Assembly: GCF_002811765.1 (NCBI RefSeq)
Contig: NZ_NPDR01000003.1
Location: 124,001-188,000 of the forward strand
Source: Leptospira saintgironsiae
Lineage (GTDB): Bacteria; Spirochaetota; Leptospiria; Leptospirales; Leptospiraceae
Direction of reading: 5' to 3'
DNA: 64,000 nucleotides
Every line of letters starts with the position of its first letter. Position 1 is the first letter of the stretch. Positions 36,439-44,174 of this stretch are shown in pieces. Made by a program: the position numbers and the translations under genes. The notes under the pieces are model-generated. The model was not told where the DNA came from. It was given only the letters and a program-made list of their open reading frames with translations, and made no database searches.

Positions 36439-36996
36439 TTATCTTCCGTATTTTGCGGTCAATTTTCCTTCTGCAAGTTTAAGAGAATTGATATAAAAAC
36501 CAACTAACGCTCCAGAAGCTTCGCCATCTAAGTCTATTTTATCCTTTAAAGCAAATACCTTGAAGATATAACGATGAGGTTTGTCTCCTTTAGGAGGGCA
36601 AGGTCCACCATATCCTGGTTTACCAAAATCAGTTCTGCCTTGGATCGCACCTGCAGGAAGAGGTCCTTTATCATTTCCGGCCTTAGCAGGAAGACTTGTA
36701 ACGGTAGCAGGAATATTGATCACTGTCCAATGCCACCATCCACTTCCGGTAGGAGCATCCGGATCATATGCAGTCACAGCAAAAAACTTTGTTTCTTTAG
36801 GAGCGCCTGACCATTGTAAGTCTGGAGAATTATTTTCTCCCGAACATCCGAATCCAGAAAACACATGAGTGTTGGTGATTGTTCCTCCTTCTTTGAGGGC
36901 GGAGCTAGTGACCTTTAGGTCCCCAGCAAAAGCGGATCCGGCAAAGAATAAAACACAAAGTAATATACCGTTCTGAAACGATATTGATCTCTTCAT
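36439..36996 (-). CDS. YbhB/YbcL-type phosphatidylethanolamine-binding (Raf kinase inhibitor-like) protein
   Basis: 185 residues with a cleavable signal peptide (GILLCVLFFAGSAFAG), so periplasmic. The PEBP ligand site is intact: NNSPDLQWSGAPKETKFFAV, YDPDAPTGSGWWHWTVINI and later the GPCPPKGDKPHRYIFKVFAL segment. Bacterial members bind small anions or lipids; no kinase role should be assumed. It has its own terminator and is upstream on the same strand as nothing else close. Confidence 0.9.
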   Translation of the reverse strand: MKRSISFQNGILLCVLFFAGSAFAGDLKVTSSALKEGGTITNTHVFSGFGCSGENNSPDLQWSGAPKETKFFAVTAYDPDAPTGSGWWHWTVINIPATVTSLPAKAGNDKGPLPAGAIQGRTDFGKPGYGGPCPPKGDKPHRYIFKVFALKDKIDLDGEASGALVGFYINSLKLAEGKLTAKYGR

Positions 36997-37073
36997 AAAA
37001 CCTCCGAGTTCTTAGCGCTGCAGAATAACACAGAAGTTTAAGTATGCATTCCAAATTTATGAAAAAAGTGACC

Positions 37074-37913
37074 TTATGTCCGCACCCGATCAAGTATTGT
37101 TCCGTTCCGATCACGACTGGCTTCTCTTCTTAACATAGTAGGAGAATATCCGAATCTGTCCCTGAAACGGACTGCAAATCTGGAAGCTGAATCGTATCCT
37201 GCCTCCCTTGCGATCTCTCCTATGGTTCTATCCGTTGCCTGCAATAGGGAAAGGGCGAATGACATTCTGACATCGATCAATATTTCTGAAAAAGAAGAAA
37301 GTTCAGAAGAAAGTCTTCTTCTCAAAGTAGCTTCACTCATTTCTAAACGATCTGCAATTTCGATCGCAGACCAATCTTTAGCAGGATCCGCACTCAAGAA
37401 GGATCGAACCTTTTGGGAGATATTATCAGTAGAAGGTACCTTAAACTTTCTACCATATTCTCCTAACCAGATCAAAATTTCTGTCGCTCTATGGATCGCA
37501 ACTTGATCAGAGATCAATTTATCAGTAGTTATGGATTCTCTTGCCAAGCGGAATGCATCCGAAAATCCGGAACTTATATTAGAAAAAATGAATGCTTGCT
37601 CTATATCTTTTAGATCCTGGGTGATCGGCTTATAATTTCGGATCACATTCGGATGAAAAGCAATCCAAGAAGCCTCAAATTCTCCTGCATCAGGCCGATT
37701 GATTACATCGAACGCTTGTCCTCCTGCGATCGCTACAGCTTCCCCAGATTTAATATCTAACTCTAGATCATTTTGTTTAATACTTTTGATCCCTTTTTTT
37801 ACGAATACAAGTGTGGGTAGATCGGTCACTACTCTGGAAAGGTATAATTCTCTTTTTTGGATCACTGTGGCCGAGAGTCCGACCCCTTCTCTGGATATAA
37901 TGGAACGTTTCAT
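37074..37913 (-). CDS. AraC-family transcription regulator
   Basis: 279 residues. The N-terminal ligand half (about 1-165) includes LVFVKKGIKSIKQNDLEL and SGEAVAIAGGQAFDVINR, of the AraC-N type. The DNA-binding half has IEIADRLEMSEATLRRRLSS and IGEIAREAGYDSASRFAVRF with the usual FRDRFGYSPTMLRR end. The target is not known; the PEBP gene 77 bases downstream on the same strand is one candidate. Confidence 0.85.
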   Translation of the reverse strand: MKRSIISREGVGLSATVIQKRELYLSRVVTDLPTLVFVKKGIKSIKQNDLELDIKSGEAVAIAGGQAFDVINRPDAGEFEASWIAFHPNVIRNYKPITQDLKDIEQAFIFSNISSGFSDAFRLARESITTDKLISDQVAIHRATEILIWLGEYGRKFKVPSTDNISQKVRSFLSADPAKDWSAIEIADRLEMSEATLRRRLSSELSSFSEILIDVRMSFALSLLQATDRTIGEIAREAGYDSASRFAVRFRDRFGYSPTMLRREASRDRNGTILDRVRT

Positions 37914-38018
37914 AGGTTTTCTCAGGTTTTGTGTTAGACTGACTATTTCAAAGGGATTGGCAAGATTTTTGTTTTTTGCTTTTCGGATTTTTAGGTAGGG
38001 GTATTGTTTAACTCATAT

Positions 38019-38582
38019 ATGAAATTCTATCTTCTTCCTATATTTATCATATTAAGTTTTTATTATTGCGCAAGCGTAGAATATCGGGACCCAAACCTAG
38101 CTGAAGGCACAAAACAATGGGGAGTGAGAGAAGTCAGAGAAACTGTTCAAAATATGAGCGTTTCACTTTCTGATTTTTATAAAAAAGACTCAGTTAAGGG
38201 TTATATAGAACTCCAAAAATTCAAAAACAATACTTCAGAACATATCGACACTAAAATTCTAGCCAATGAGATCGTTACAAATTTAACCTCTAATAAGATC
38301 CCATTTGTGGATACTTCTCAAAGAAAAGCATCTTTAGACGAGATCAGTTTGAATAAATCAGGGATCACTTCTTCCGATAATAAACTGGATTTTGGGAAAT
38401 TAAAATCCCCAAGTTATCGTTTGAGCGGAGAATTGAATGATCTAGTTAATTACGAAAGAGGAAAGAAGATACAATACATTCTTATCACTCTTCGTTTAAT
38501 AAGTGTAGAATCGAATGAGATTGTCTGGCAGACAGACAAAAAATTCCTGAAAATAAGTGATACGGAAGGTTACGGACTTTAA
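38019..38582 (+). CDS. LpoB-like penicillin-binding-protein activator lipoprotein
   Basis: 187 residues from the ATG at 38019 (a TTG at 38004 is possible). The lipobox IILSFYYC makes it a lipoprotein. The mature part has the LpoB/CsgG-related shape: GYIELQKFKNNTSEHIDTKIL, then a SPSYRLSGELNDLV strand and a YILITLRLISVESNEIVWQ strand, the usual pattern of the family. LpoB activates a peptidoglycan synthase from the outer membrane. It runs head-on into a TPR lipoprotein gene with a 4-base overlap of the 3' ends. Confidence 0.8.
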   Translation: MKFYLLPIFIILSFYYCASVEYRDPNLAEGTKQWGVREVRETVQNMSVSLSDFYKKDSVKGYIELQKFKNNTSEHIDTKILANEIVTNLTSNKIPFVDTSQRKASLDEISLNKSGITSSDNKLDFGKLKSPSYRLSGELNDLVNYERGKKIQYILITLRLISVESNEIVWQTDKKFLKISDTEGYGL

Positions 38583-39883
38583 TCTTCCGGTTTTATATCC
38601 GGGTAAAAACCTAAAGTGACCGGAATTTTACCAAATGTTTGCACTTGTAAAATTTCTTTTCCGGTTTGTTTATCTTTTATTTTAGGAAATCGTAAATTAC
38701 TTTTGGAAGTTCCAAACCAAAGATACTCGGGTAAAAAACGAACATATCTGTAATTGGATGAAATATCTATATCTTCTGAAAATTCCTTTTTAGAAGTTTT
38801 AATAGAACTTTGTATCATTCGTCCTGCTAATTGGAACCCTGATATTGCGATAAGGATTCCAGCTCCACCAATCTCAGATGAATGTGCTTGGGCACCCAAA
38901 TATGTGATCCCTGCTCCTAAAGCTACGATAGCAGCTCCTGTCAGGATACTTCCGGTAACTTTTGCCGCTAAGATAGATGCCTGCTTAGTAGTACTAAGTG
39001 TAACTAACTGAAAATATTTAGAATCGTCTATGATCTCATGGATAGAATTATCTCGATCTAAATGCCTTTGATACCAATTTTGGGTAGAAGGACTTAAATA
39101 TAATTTATCCTGAATTCCTTCTAGATCGACCCAAGAAAGTTCACTTCTTTCACCTTTAAATTGAAAGCCTAACTTTCTAAGTCCTCTTACAAAATTTAAA
39201 TTTGTTTCAGGATCCATAAAAGGTTCTGGTCCAGGACCTCCCAAAACCAAAAAGATATTTTTGGGAGCCTGCTCCAAGTATGCATATTGTCTAAGCCAGA
39301 CAGATTTCGGAGAAAGTCTTAAGGCAGCTCTCAAATCTATTTTAGCTTCTTGCCAATCTCCACATGCAGTCCAAAGAGAAGCTAGTAATATCCTTAAGTT
39401 AGGATCATCAAATTGTCCTTCTGCACTCCATTCTCCGTTTAATAAGTTAGAAGCATATCTTGCTTCTACTAAAGCTTCTTCGTATTGTTCTTTTTTAGCA
39501 TAATAAAATCCTAAAAGTATATGAAGAAAGATTACTTCTGCTTCTGATGCATAATAACCTTCAGGAGTTTCAGAATAGAAGAAGGAACGTAATTCTCTGC
39601 TTGCACTGAATCTAAGTCTTGCCTTATTTTCTTCTGCTATGTCTTGTAATCTGGAAATATCTTTTTCTGGAGTGAAAAGTCCTAAGATGGCCTTTTCGAG
39701 AACAGTTATAAATGTTCCTCTTTCTCCCGAAGGAAAACTAGCTAAGGCAGATTTAGGATTTCCTTTGGACCATTCTTTTTTAGATAGAGCGTAATCTTCT
39801 CTTTTTAATAGGGAAGAGCAGGAAACGCATAAAGATAGAGATAGAAGAAAAACGTAGCCTAATTTCCGGGAATTTTTCGCCAT
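38579..39883 (-). CDS. TPR-containing lipoprotein, COG3014-like
   Basis: 434 residues. A signal with lipobox SLCVSC is followed by tetratricopeptide-type helices (about 120-200: HILLGFYYAKKEQYEEALVE, WTACGDWQEAKIDLRAALRL). Two hydrophobic Gly/Ala-rich spans (SILTGAAIVALGAGITYLGA and the following GGAGILIAISGFQLAG) lie around 300-350, and a beta-rich end follows. The pattern matches the COG3014 group, whose genes sit beside LpoB-like genes in several gamma-proteobacteria. Here the two are convergent and overlap by 4 bases. Cell-envelope role inferred. Confidence 0.75.
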   Translation of the reverse strand: MAKNSRKLGYVFLLSLSLCVSCSSLLKREDYALSKKEWSKGNPKSALASFPSGERGTFITVLEKAILGLFTPEKDISRLQDIAEENKARLRFSASRELRSFFYSETPEGYYASEAEVIFLHILLGFYYAKKEQYEEALVEARYASNLLNGEWSAEGQFDDPNLRILLASLWTACGDWQEAKIDLRAALRLSPKSVWLRQYAYLEQAPKNIFLVLGGPGPEPFMDPETNLNFVRGLRKLGFQFKGERSELSWVDLEGIQDKLYLSPSTQNWYQRHLDRDNSIHEIIDDSKYFQLVTLSTTKQASILAAKVTGSILTGAAIVALGAGITYLGAQAHSSEIGGAGILIAISGFQLAGRMIQSSIKTSKKEFSEDIDISSNYRYVRFLPEYLWFGTSKSNLRFPKIKDKQTGKEILQVQTFGKIPVTLGFYPDIKPED

Positions 39884-40167
39884 AGGGTAGTTAGGAGTAA
39901 TAAAGTAAGAATGTTAGTTGGGAACCAAAAAACATTTGGAAAACTTTTATTTTCACGATTTCTTTTGCGGAAATGAGGCACATTTTATAGAATAAACTGT
40001 CCGAAATATCCATCTAAATGGATTCATTTTATCGTTTGGAAATTTATTTTCGTTTTATTGTACTTTGCTCTTTATGATTTCATCACTCTTCTTCTATTTT
40101 TATTAATTTCCCAAAAGAATAAAAAAGTATTTCCCAATTTTGTTACTTATCGAATACCAACAGGAAC

Positions 40168-40308
40168 GAATGTTTCGATCTATCTTAGTACATTTAATTT
40201 GTTTAATATACTTATAAAAGATTAAAATATATTAAACAGAGCATATTCGACATCTGAATCCTATTATTCGTTTAAAACGATAAATAAATAAAAGGGATCG
40301 AAACATTC
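40168..40308. repeat. 13-base perfect inverted repeat flanking the encapsulin promoter
   Basis: GAATGTTTCGATC at 40168-40180 and its exact reverse complement at 40296-40308, separated by 115 bases. The left copy itself contains CGAATGTTTCG, a CGAA-N3-TTCG dyad. Two-site binding with looping is one reading. Confidence 0.6.
40201..40237. promoter_or_regulatory. TTTAATATA inverted repeat at the encapsulin promoter
   Basis: Arms GTTTAATATA (40201-40210) and TATATTAAAC (40228-40237), spacer 17. The right arm ends 91 bases before the ATG. A related palindrome sits at a like distance before the serine acetyltransferase gene. Confidence 0.4.
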
Positions 40309-40328
40309 AGCTAATCAGGAGTTTTAAT

Positions 40329-41270
40329 ATGGCTGAAAACAGCATTCCGCAACATTCTTTGGGAGATAACGCAGCCCGTAAGCTAGCAAATACAACTAAA
40401 ACAAATGCACAGTATGATTTAATCACACCGCGTTGGTTAGTTCGCTTATTAGATTGGAAACCTTTAGAATCCGGAACCTTAAGAGTGAACAGAGTAAAGG
40501 ACAATACTTCTGTAGAAGTTCTTTGTGGACAGAAGGACGAACAACCTCTTCCTGAAACTTTCGTAGATTACGAAGAAAAACCTAGAGAATATACATTAAG
40601 TGCAATATCCACAGTTTTGGATGTTCATACTAGAGTTTCTGACTTATTCAGTAATCCTCACGATCAGATCCAAGAACAACTTAGACTTACTATCGAAAGT
40701 GTAAAAGAGCGCCAAGAGAACGAACTAATCAATAACGAAGATTATGGACTACTGAAGAATGTTCCTAAAAAACAAAGGATACAGACTAGAAAAGGAGCTC
40801 CTACACCAGATGATCTGGACGAGCTCATTTCTAAAGTATGGAAAGAACCTTCTTTCTTCTTAGCCCATCCTTTAGCAGTGGCTGCTTTTGGTAGAGAATG
40901 TACTCGCAGGGGAGTTCCACCTGCTACTGTATCTCTTTTCGGAGCACAATTCTTAACTTGGAGAGGACTACCTATCATTCCTACTGATAAACTTTTAGTA
41001 GGGGGAGAGACTGCACCTAAGGCTCCTGGTGGGACAACCAACATTCTTCTTTTGAGAGTGGGCGAAAAGAAACAAGGTGTGATCGGATTATACCAGCCCG
41101 GATTACCTGGTGAACAAACTCCTGGACTTTCTGTTCGTTTTATGGGAATCAATCGTTCTGCAATCGGTTCTTATTTGATCTCTCTTTATTGCTCTGCTGC
41201 TGTTCTAACCGACGATGCAATCGCGGTTTTAGAAAACGTGGATGTAGGCAATTATTATGAGTACAAGTGA
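40329..41270 (+). CDS. Family 2A encapsulin shell protein (SrpI-like)
   Basis: 313 residues, the normal length. The N-terminal arm carries the family 2A signature (AARKLANTTKTNAQYDLITPRWLVRLL followed by GTLRVNRV), which I recognise from SrpI and the mycobacterial major membrane protein I. These HK97-fold proteins self-assemble into icosahedral nanocompartments; older annotations that call them membrane or Crp-like proteins are misleading. Middle segments include EPSFFLAHPLAVAAFGREC and LFGAQFLTWRGLPIIPTDKLL, the P- and A-domain regions. There is no inserted cyclic-nucleotide-binding domain, so it is 2A rather than 2B. An AGGAG ribosome site precedes the ATG. It overlaps the desulfurase gene by 14 bases, which is expected for a shell-cargo pair. 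Confidence 0.93.
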   Translation: MAENSIPQHSLGDNAARKLANTTKTNAQYDLITPRWLVRLLDWKPLESGTLRVNRVKDNTSVEVLCGQKDEQPLPETFVDYEEKPREYTLSAISTVLDVHTRVSDLFSNPHDQIQEQLRLTIESVKERQENELINNEDYGLLKNVPKKQRIQTRKGAPTPDDLDELISKVWKEPSFFLAHPLAVAAFGRECTRRGVPPATVSLFGAQFLTWRGLPIIPTDKLLVGGETAPKAPGGTTNILLLRVGEKKQGVIGLYQPGLPGEQTPGLSVRFMGINRSAIGSYLISLYCSAAVLTDDAIAVLENVDVGNYYEYK

Positions 41271-42969
41271 TTTTTCTCCGGAGATTCCCGGAGAATTTTC
41301 GAATTTGAGGGATGTTTCTCCTCCTGTAGATCCTAACTTGATTGCAGAATGGTCTAAGAAATTTTTTGGACCTCTATCAAGCGGGTCTAATGTGGATGAA
41401 TTGGTCCTTTCTTCTTCCAAAATTCCAAATGAAATCCCGGCGAATAGCCAAGGAATTATTTCTCAGGCAGAATCTTCTTCTGTAGATAATTCTTGGACTT
41501 CTACATCCGGAGCAGGATATACTCGTGTTCCGGATTTGGGGTTGTCTGGTGTAGGAGTTCCAACATTTCCCGGAGGATTGAATGTTCCTGGTTCCGGGCA
41601 AGGTTTACCTGGGCAGAATTCTCCATTTTCTTTTTTGGATGAATTTAGATCTTTTGATTCAAAAGCACAGAATATTCAAATTTCTGATCCATTTAGTTTT
41701 AGTCCAAGTTTAGTTCCTTCAGTAGATATTTCTTCTGGAAATTTTGATCTGAGTTATGCCAGAAAAGATTTTCCAATTTTAGAAGAGAAGGTAAACGGAA
41801 AGAATTTAGTTTGGTTGGACAATGCAGCAACCACTCATAAACCTCAGGCAGTAATTGATAGACTTTCCTACTTTTACAAACATGAGAATTCCAATATCCA
41901 CAGGGGAGCTCATACTCTCGCAGCAAGAGCGACTGACGCGTACGAGGCTGCAAGGGAGAAGGTACAAGGTTTTCTAAATTCTTCTTCGACCGACGAGATC
42001 GTATTTGTTAGAGGTGCTACTGAAGCAATCAATCTTGTGGCCCAAACATGGGGAAGGCAGAATGTCGGAAAAGACGATGAGATACTCATCTCTTGGTTAG
42101 AACATCATGCTAATATTGTTCCTTGGCAGATGTTATGCTCTGAGAAGGGAGCCAAACTAAAAGTCATTCCTGTAGATGAAACAGGACAAATTATCTTAAG
42201 TGAGTACCAAAGATTACTAACACCTAAGACTCGTATAGTTGCATTTACACAAGTCTCAAATGCGTTAGGAACTGTTACACCAGCTGAAACAATGATAGAA
42301 CTGGCTCATAAACAAGGAGCCAAAGTATTATTAGATGGTGCGCAAGCAGTGTCTCATATGCCAGTAGATGTACAAGCTTTGGATTGTGATTTTTACGTGT
42401 TCTCCGGTCATAAGGTATTTGCTCCAACTGGAATAGGTGTCCTTTTCGGTAAGAAGGAAATTTTGGACCAAATGACTCCTTGGCAAGGCGGGGGAAATAT
42501 GATCCAAGATGTAACTTTCGAAAGAACAGTTTATCAACCTGCTCCTTTTCGTTTCGAAGCAGGCACTGGTAATATCGCTGATGCAGTAGGATTGGGTGCG
42601 GCTATCGATTATCTAAACAAATTTGGAATGATCCGCATCGCAGAATATGAACATTCTCTTTTGGAATATGGGACCAAGGAGCTTAAAAAAATTCCTGGCC
42701 TAAAAATGATCGGAACTGCTCCTGATAAGGCTGGAGTATTATCTTTCGTGTTAGAAGGTTTTAAAACAGAAGACGTAGGAAGATATTTAGCGCAAGAAGG
42801 AATTGCAGTCAGATCAGGACACCATTGTGCTCAACCTATTTTAAGAAGATTCGGATTAGAAAGTACTGTCAGACCTTCTTTAGCATTTTATAATACCTGC
42901 GAAGATATAGATGCTTTGATCCGAGCACTTTATGATCTAAAAGGTGGAAGGACTTCCGGCCCTCTTTGA
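41257..42969 (+). CDS. Cysteine desulfurase with long disordered N-terminal encapsulin-cargo domain
   Basis: 570 residues: a catalytic SufS-type (group II) desulfurase from about residue 170 onwards and a long extension before it. The catalytic part shows LVWLDNAATTHKPQAVID, HRGAHTLAARATDAYE, the PLP Lys K386 (VFSGHKVFAPTGIG) and the active Cys C524 (VRSGHHCAQP). The extension (about 1-165) is rich in Ser, Pro, Gly and Asn, lacks predicted fold, and includes short conserved-looking pieces: DPNLIAEWSKKFFG, GYTRVPDLGLSGVGVP and FSFLDEF. In family 2A systems such an extension packs the enzyme inside the shell. It removes sulfur from cysteine; in related systems the sulfur is stored as elemental sulfur inside the shell. 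It starts inside the end of the shell gene and is translationally coupled. Confidence 0.93.
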   Translation: MSTSDFSPEIPGEFSNLRDVSPPVDPNLIAEWSKKFFGPLSSGSNVDELVLSSSKIPNEIPANSQGIISQAESSSVDNSWTSTSGAGYTRVPDLGLSGVGVPTFPGGLNVPGSGQGLPGQNSPFSFLDEFRSFDSKAQNIQISDPFSFSPSLVPSVDISSGNFDLSYARKDFPILEEKVNGKNLVWLDNAATTHKPQAVIDRLSYFYKHENSNIHRGAHTLAARATDAYEAAREKVQGFLNSSSTDEIVFVRGATEAINLVAQTWGRQNVGKDDEILISWLEHHANIVPWQMLCSEKGAKLKVIPVDETGQIILSEYQRLLTPKTRIVAFTQVSNALGTVTPAETMIELAHKQGAKVLLDGAQAVSHMPVDVQALDCDFYVFSGHKVFAPTGIGVLFGKKEILDQMTPWQGGGNMIQDVTFERTVYQPAPFRFEAGTGNIADAVGLGAAIDYLNKFGMIRIAEYEHSLLEYGTKELKKIPGLKMIGTAPDKAGVLSFVLEGFKTEDVGRYLAQEGIAVRSGHHCAQPILRRFGLESTVRPSLAFYNTCEDIDALIRALYDLKGGRTSGPL

Positions 42970-43004
42970 GGGTCGGATACAGATTCGTTTCCAGCGAATA
43001 TTCT

Positions 43005-43901
43005 TCAGATAGAAAAATCGATCACATTGTCCAGTTCTTTGGAATTTCTGACCCTGATCTCATTTTTCTGATACACAACCGAATAAGGAGGAACACTTTG
43101 AGTAACCCAGGTGTTTCCTCCTATAATACTATTCCTACCGATCACAGTATCTCCGCCTAATATTGTGGCTCCCGCATAGATAATTGTATTCTCTTCAATC
43201 GTAGGATGTCTCTTGATACTCGCCAAATCTTTACTGACAGAGAGTGCTCCTAATGTAACACCTTGGTAAATTTTGACATTATCTGCAATTTCAGAAGTTC
43301 CACCAATCACGATCCCTGTCCCATGATCCATAAAGAATGATTTTCCGATCTTTGCTCCGGGATGTATATCTATCCCAGTTTTTTCATGAGCATATTCACT
43401 TAACATCCTTGGAAAAATTGGAATTCTCAAACGATGTAATACATGTGCAACTCTATGAACTGCAATCGCATAAAAACCTGAGTAGGCGAGTATAACTTCT
43501 TTCACACTTTCTGCAGCAGGATCTCCTTCATACGCAGCGATTGCATCTTTCCATATTAGATCATAAAGTAATGGTAATTCTTTTTTGAATTCTGAAAGAA
43601 CCCAATTGATCTCTGGACCGTTGGATCCTACTAAATAAGGTTGTAACTTCTTCTTCGCATCTAATAGAAAACGGGAGATACTATCTTCTACTTGAGTTTG
43701 ATCTCTAAAATTTAGGTCGGAGAAAAATCCTGCAAAAAGAATATCAAATAACTCTTGGATGAATTGTCCAGCGACCTGTCTACCTCCGTAACGATGAGGA
43801 TCTTCATTCTGTTTTTTGAATATAGAATCTAAGAAGTTAAGGTAGGTATCTTCCAAGCCTGGTTCTATTTTGGATTTGCCGTTTGTTTCTTGGAGTCCCA
43901 T
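43005..43901 (-). CDS. cysE: Serine O-acetyltransferase (EpsC/CysE type)
   Basis: 298 residues. An N-terminal helical part (about 1-165) is followed by the left-handed beta-helix acyltransferase domain: HPGAKIGKSFFMDHGTGIVI, then IADNVKIYQGVTLGALSV, and GGDTVIGRNSIIGGNTWVTQ. The catalytic His of the family lies in the MDHGTG segment. It makes O-acetylserine for cysteine synthesis. It is convergent with the desulfurase (stops 35 bases apart), and such an acetyltransferase is a recurring neighbour of family 2A encapsulins. The ribosome site AGGAG is well placed before the ATG at 43901. Confidence 0.9.
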   Translation of the reverse strand: MGLQETNGKSKIEPGLEDTYLNFLDSIFKKQNEDPHRYGGRQVAGQFIQELFDILFAGFFSDLNFRDQTQVEDSISRFLLDAKKKLQPYLVGSNGPEINWVLSEFKKELPLLYDLIWKDAIAAYEGDPAAESVKEVILAYSGFYAIAVHRVAHVLHRLRIPIFPRMLSEYAHEKTGIDIHPGAKIGKSFFMDHGTGIVIGGTSEIADNVKIYQGVTLGALSVSKDLASIKRHPTIEENTIIYAGATILGGDTVIGRNSIIGGNTWVTQSVPPYSVVYQKNEIRVRNSKELDNVIDFSI

Positions 43902-43987
43902 GAATATTCTCCTAACAGATTTTTGATAAAAGTTGATCTGCTATAATAGATATATTCTGACTCTATTTCTTTAAAATCCAGAATTAT

Positions 43988-44001
43988 TTTAATATATTAA
44001 A
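43988..44001. promoter_or_regulatory. TTTAATATATTAAA palindrome upstream of serine acetyltransferase
   Basis: A 14-base perfect palindrome 87-100 bases before the acetyltransferase ATG, close in sequence and distance to the inverted repeat before the encapsulin gene. In DNA this AT-rich it could still be chance. Confidence 0.35.
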
Positions 44002-44174
44002 TTTAATTCTGCTTTAATTGCATAATACTCTTATATTAGTTTAATAATGTGAGACGTTTGCTTAATATATTCATCTCTTTTGGATATTTTAATTCGTTTT
44101 ATTGGAATTTTTGCGTGCTATGACGGAACTTCTTCAGAGACTTTTGTTATTCAGGGTTCTGGGGAGGAACATAA

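Larger units (their letters stand above)
39884..40328. other. Long intergenic region upstream of the encapsulin gene
   Basis: 445 AT-rich bases. It holds a pair of 13-base inverted repeats (40168-40180 and 40296-40308), a 10-base inverted repeat of TTTAATATA type (40201-40237), and a possible promoter (TTGTTT 40199-40204, 18-base spacer, TAAAAT 40223-40228). No open frame that I would support. Confidence 0.6.
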
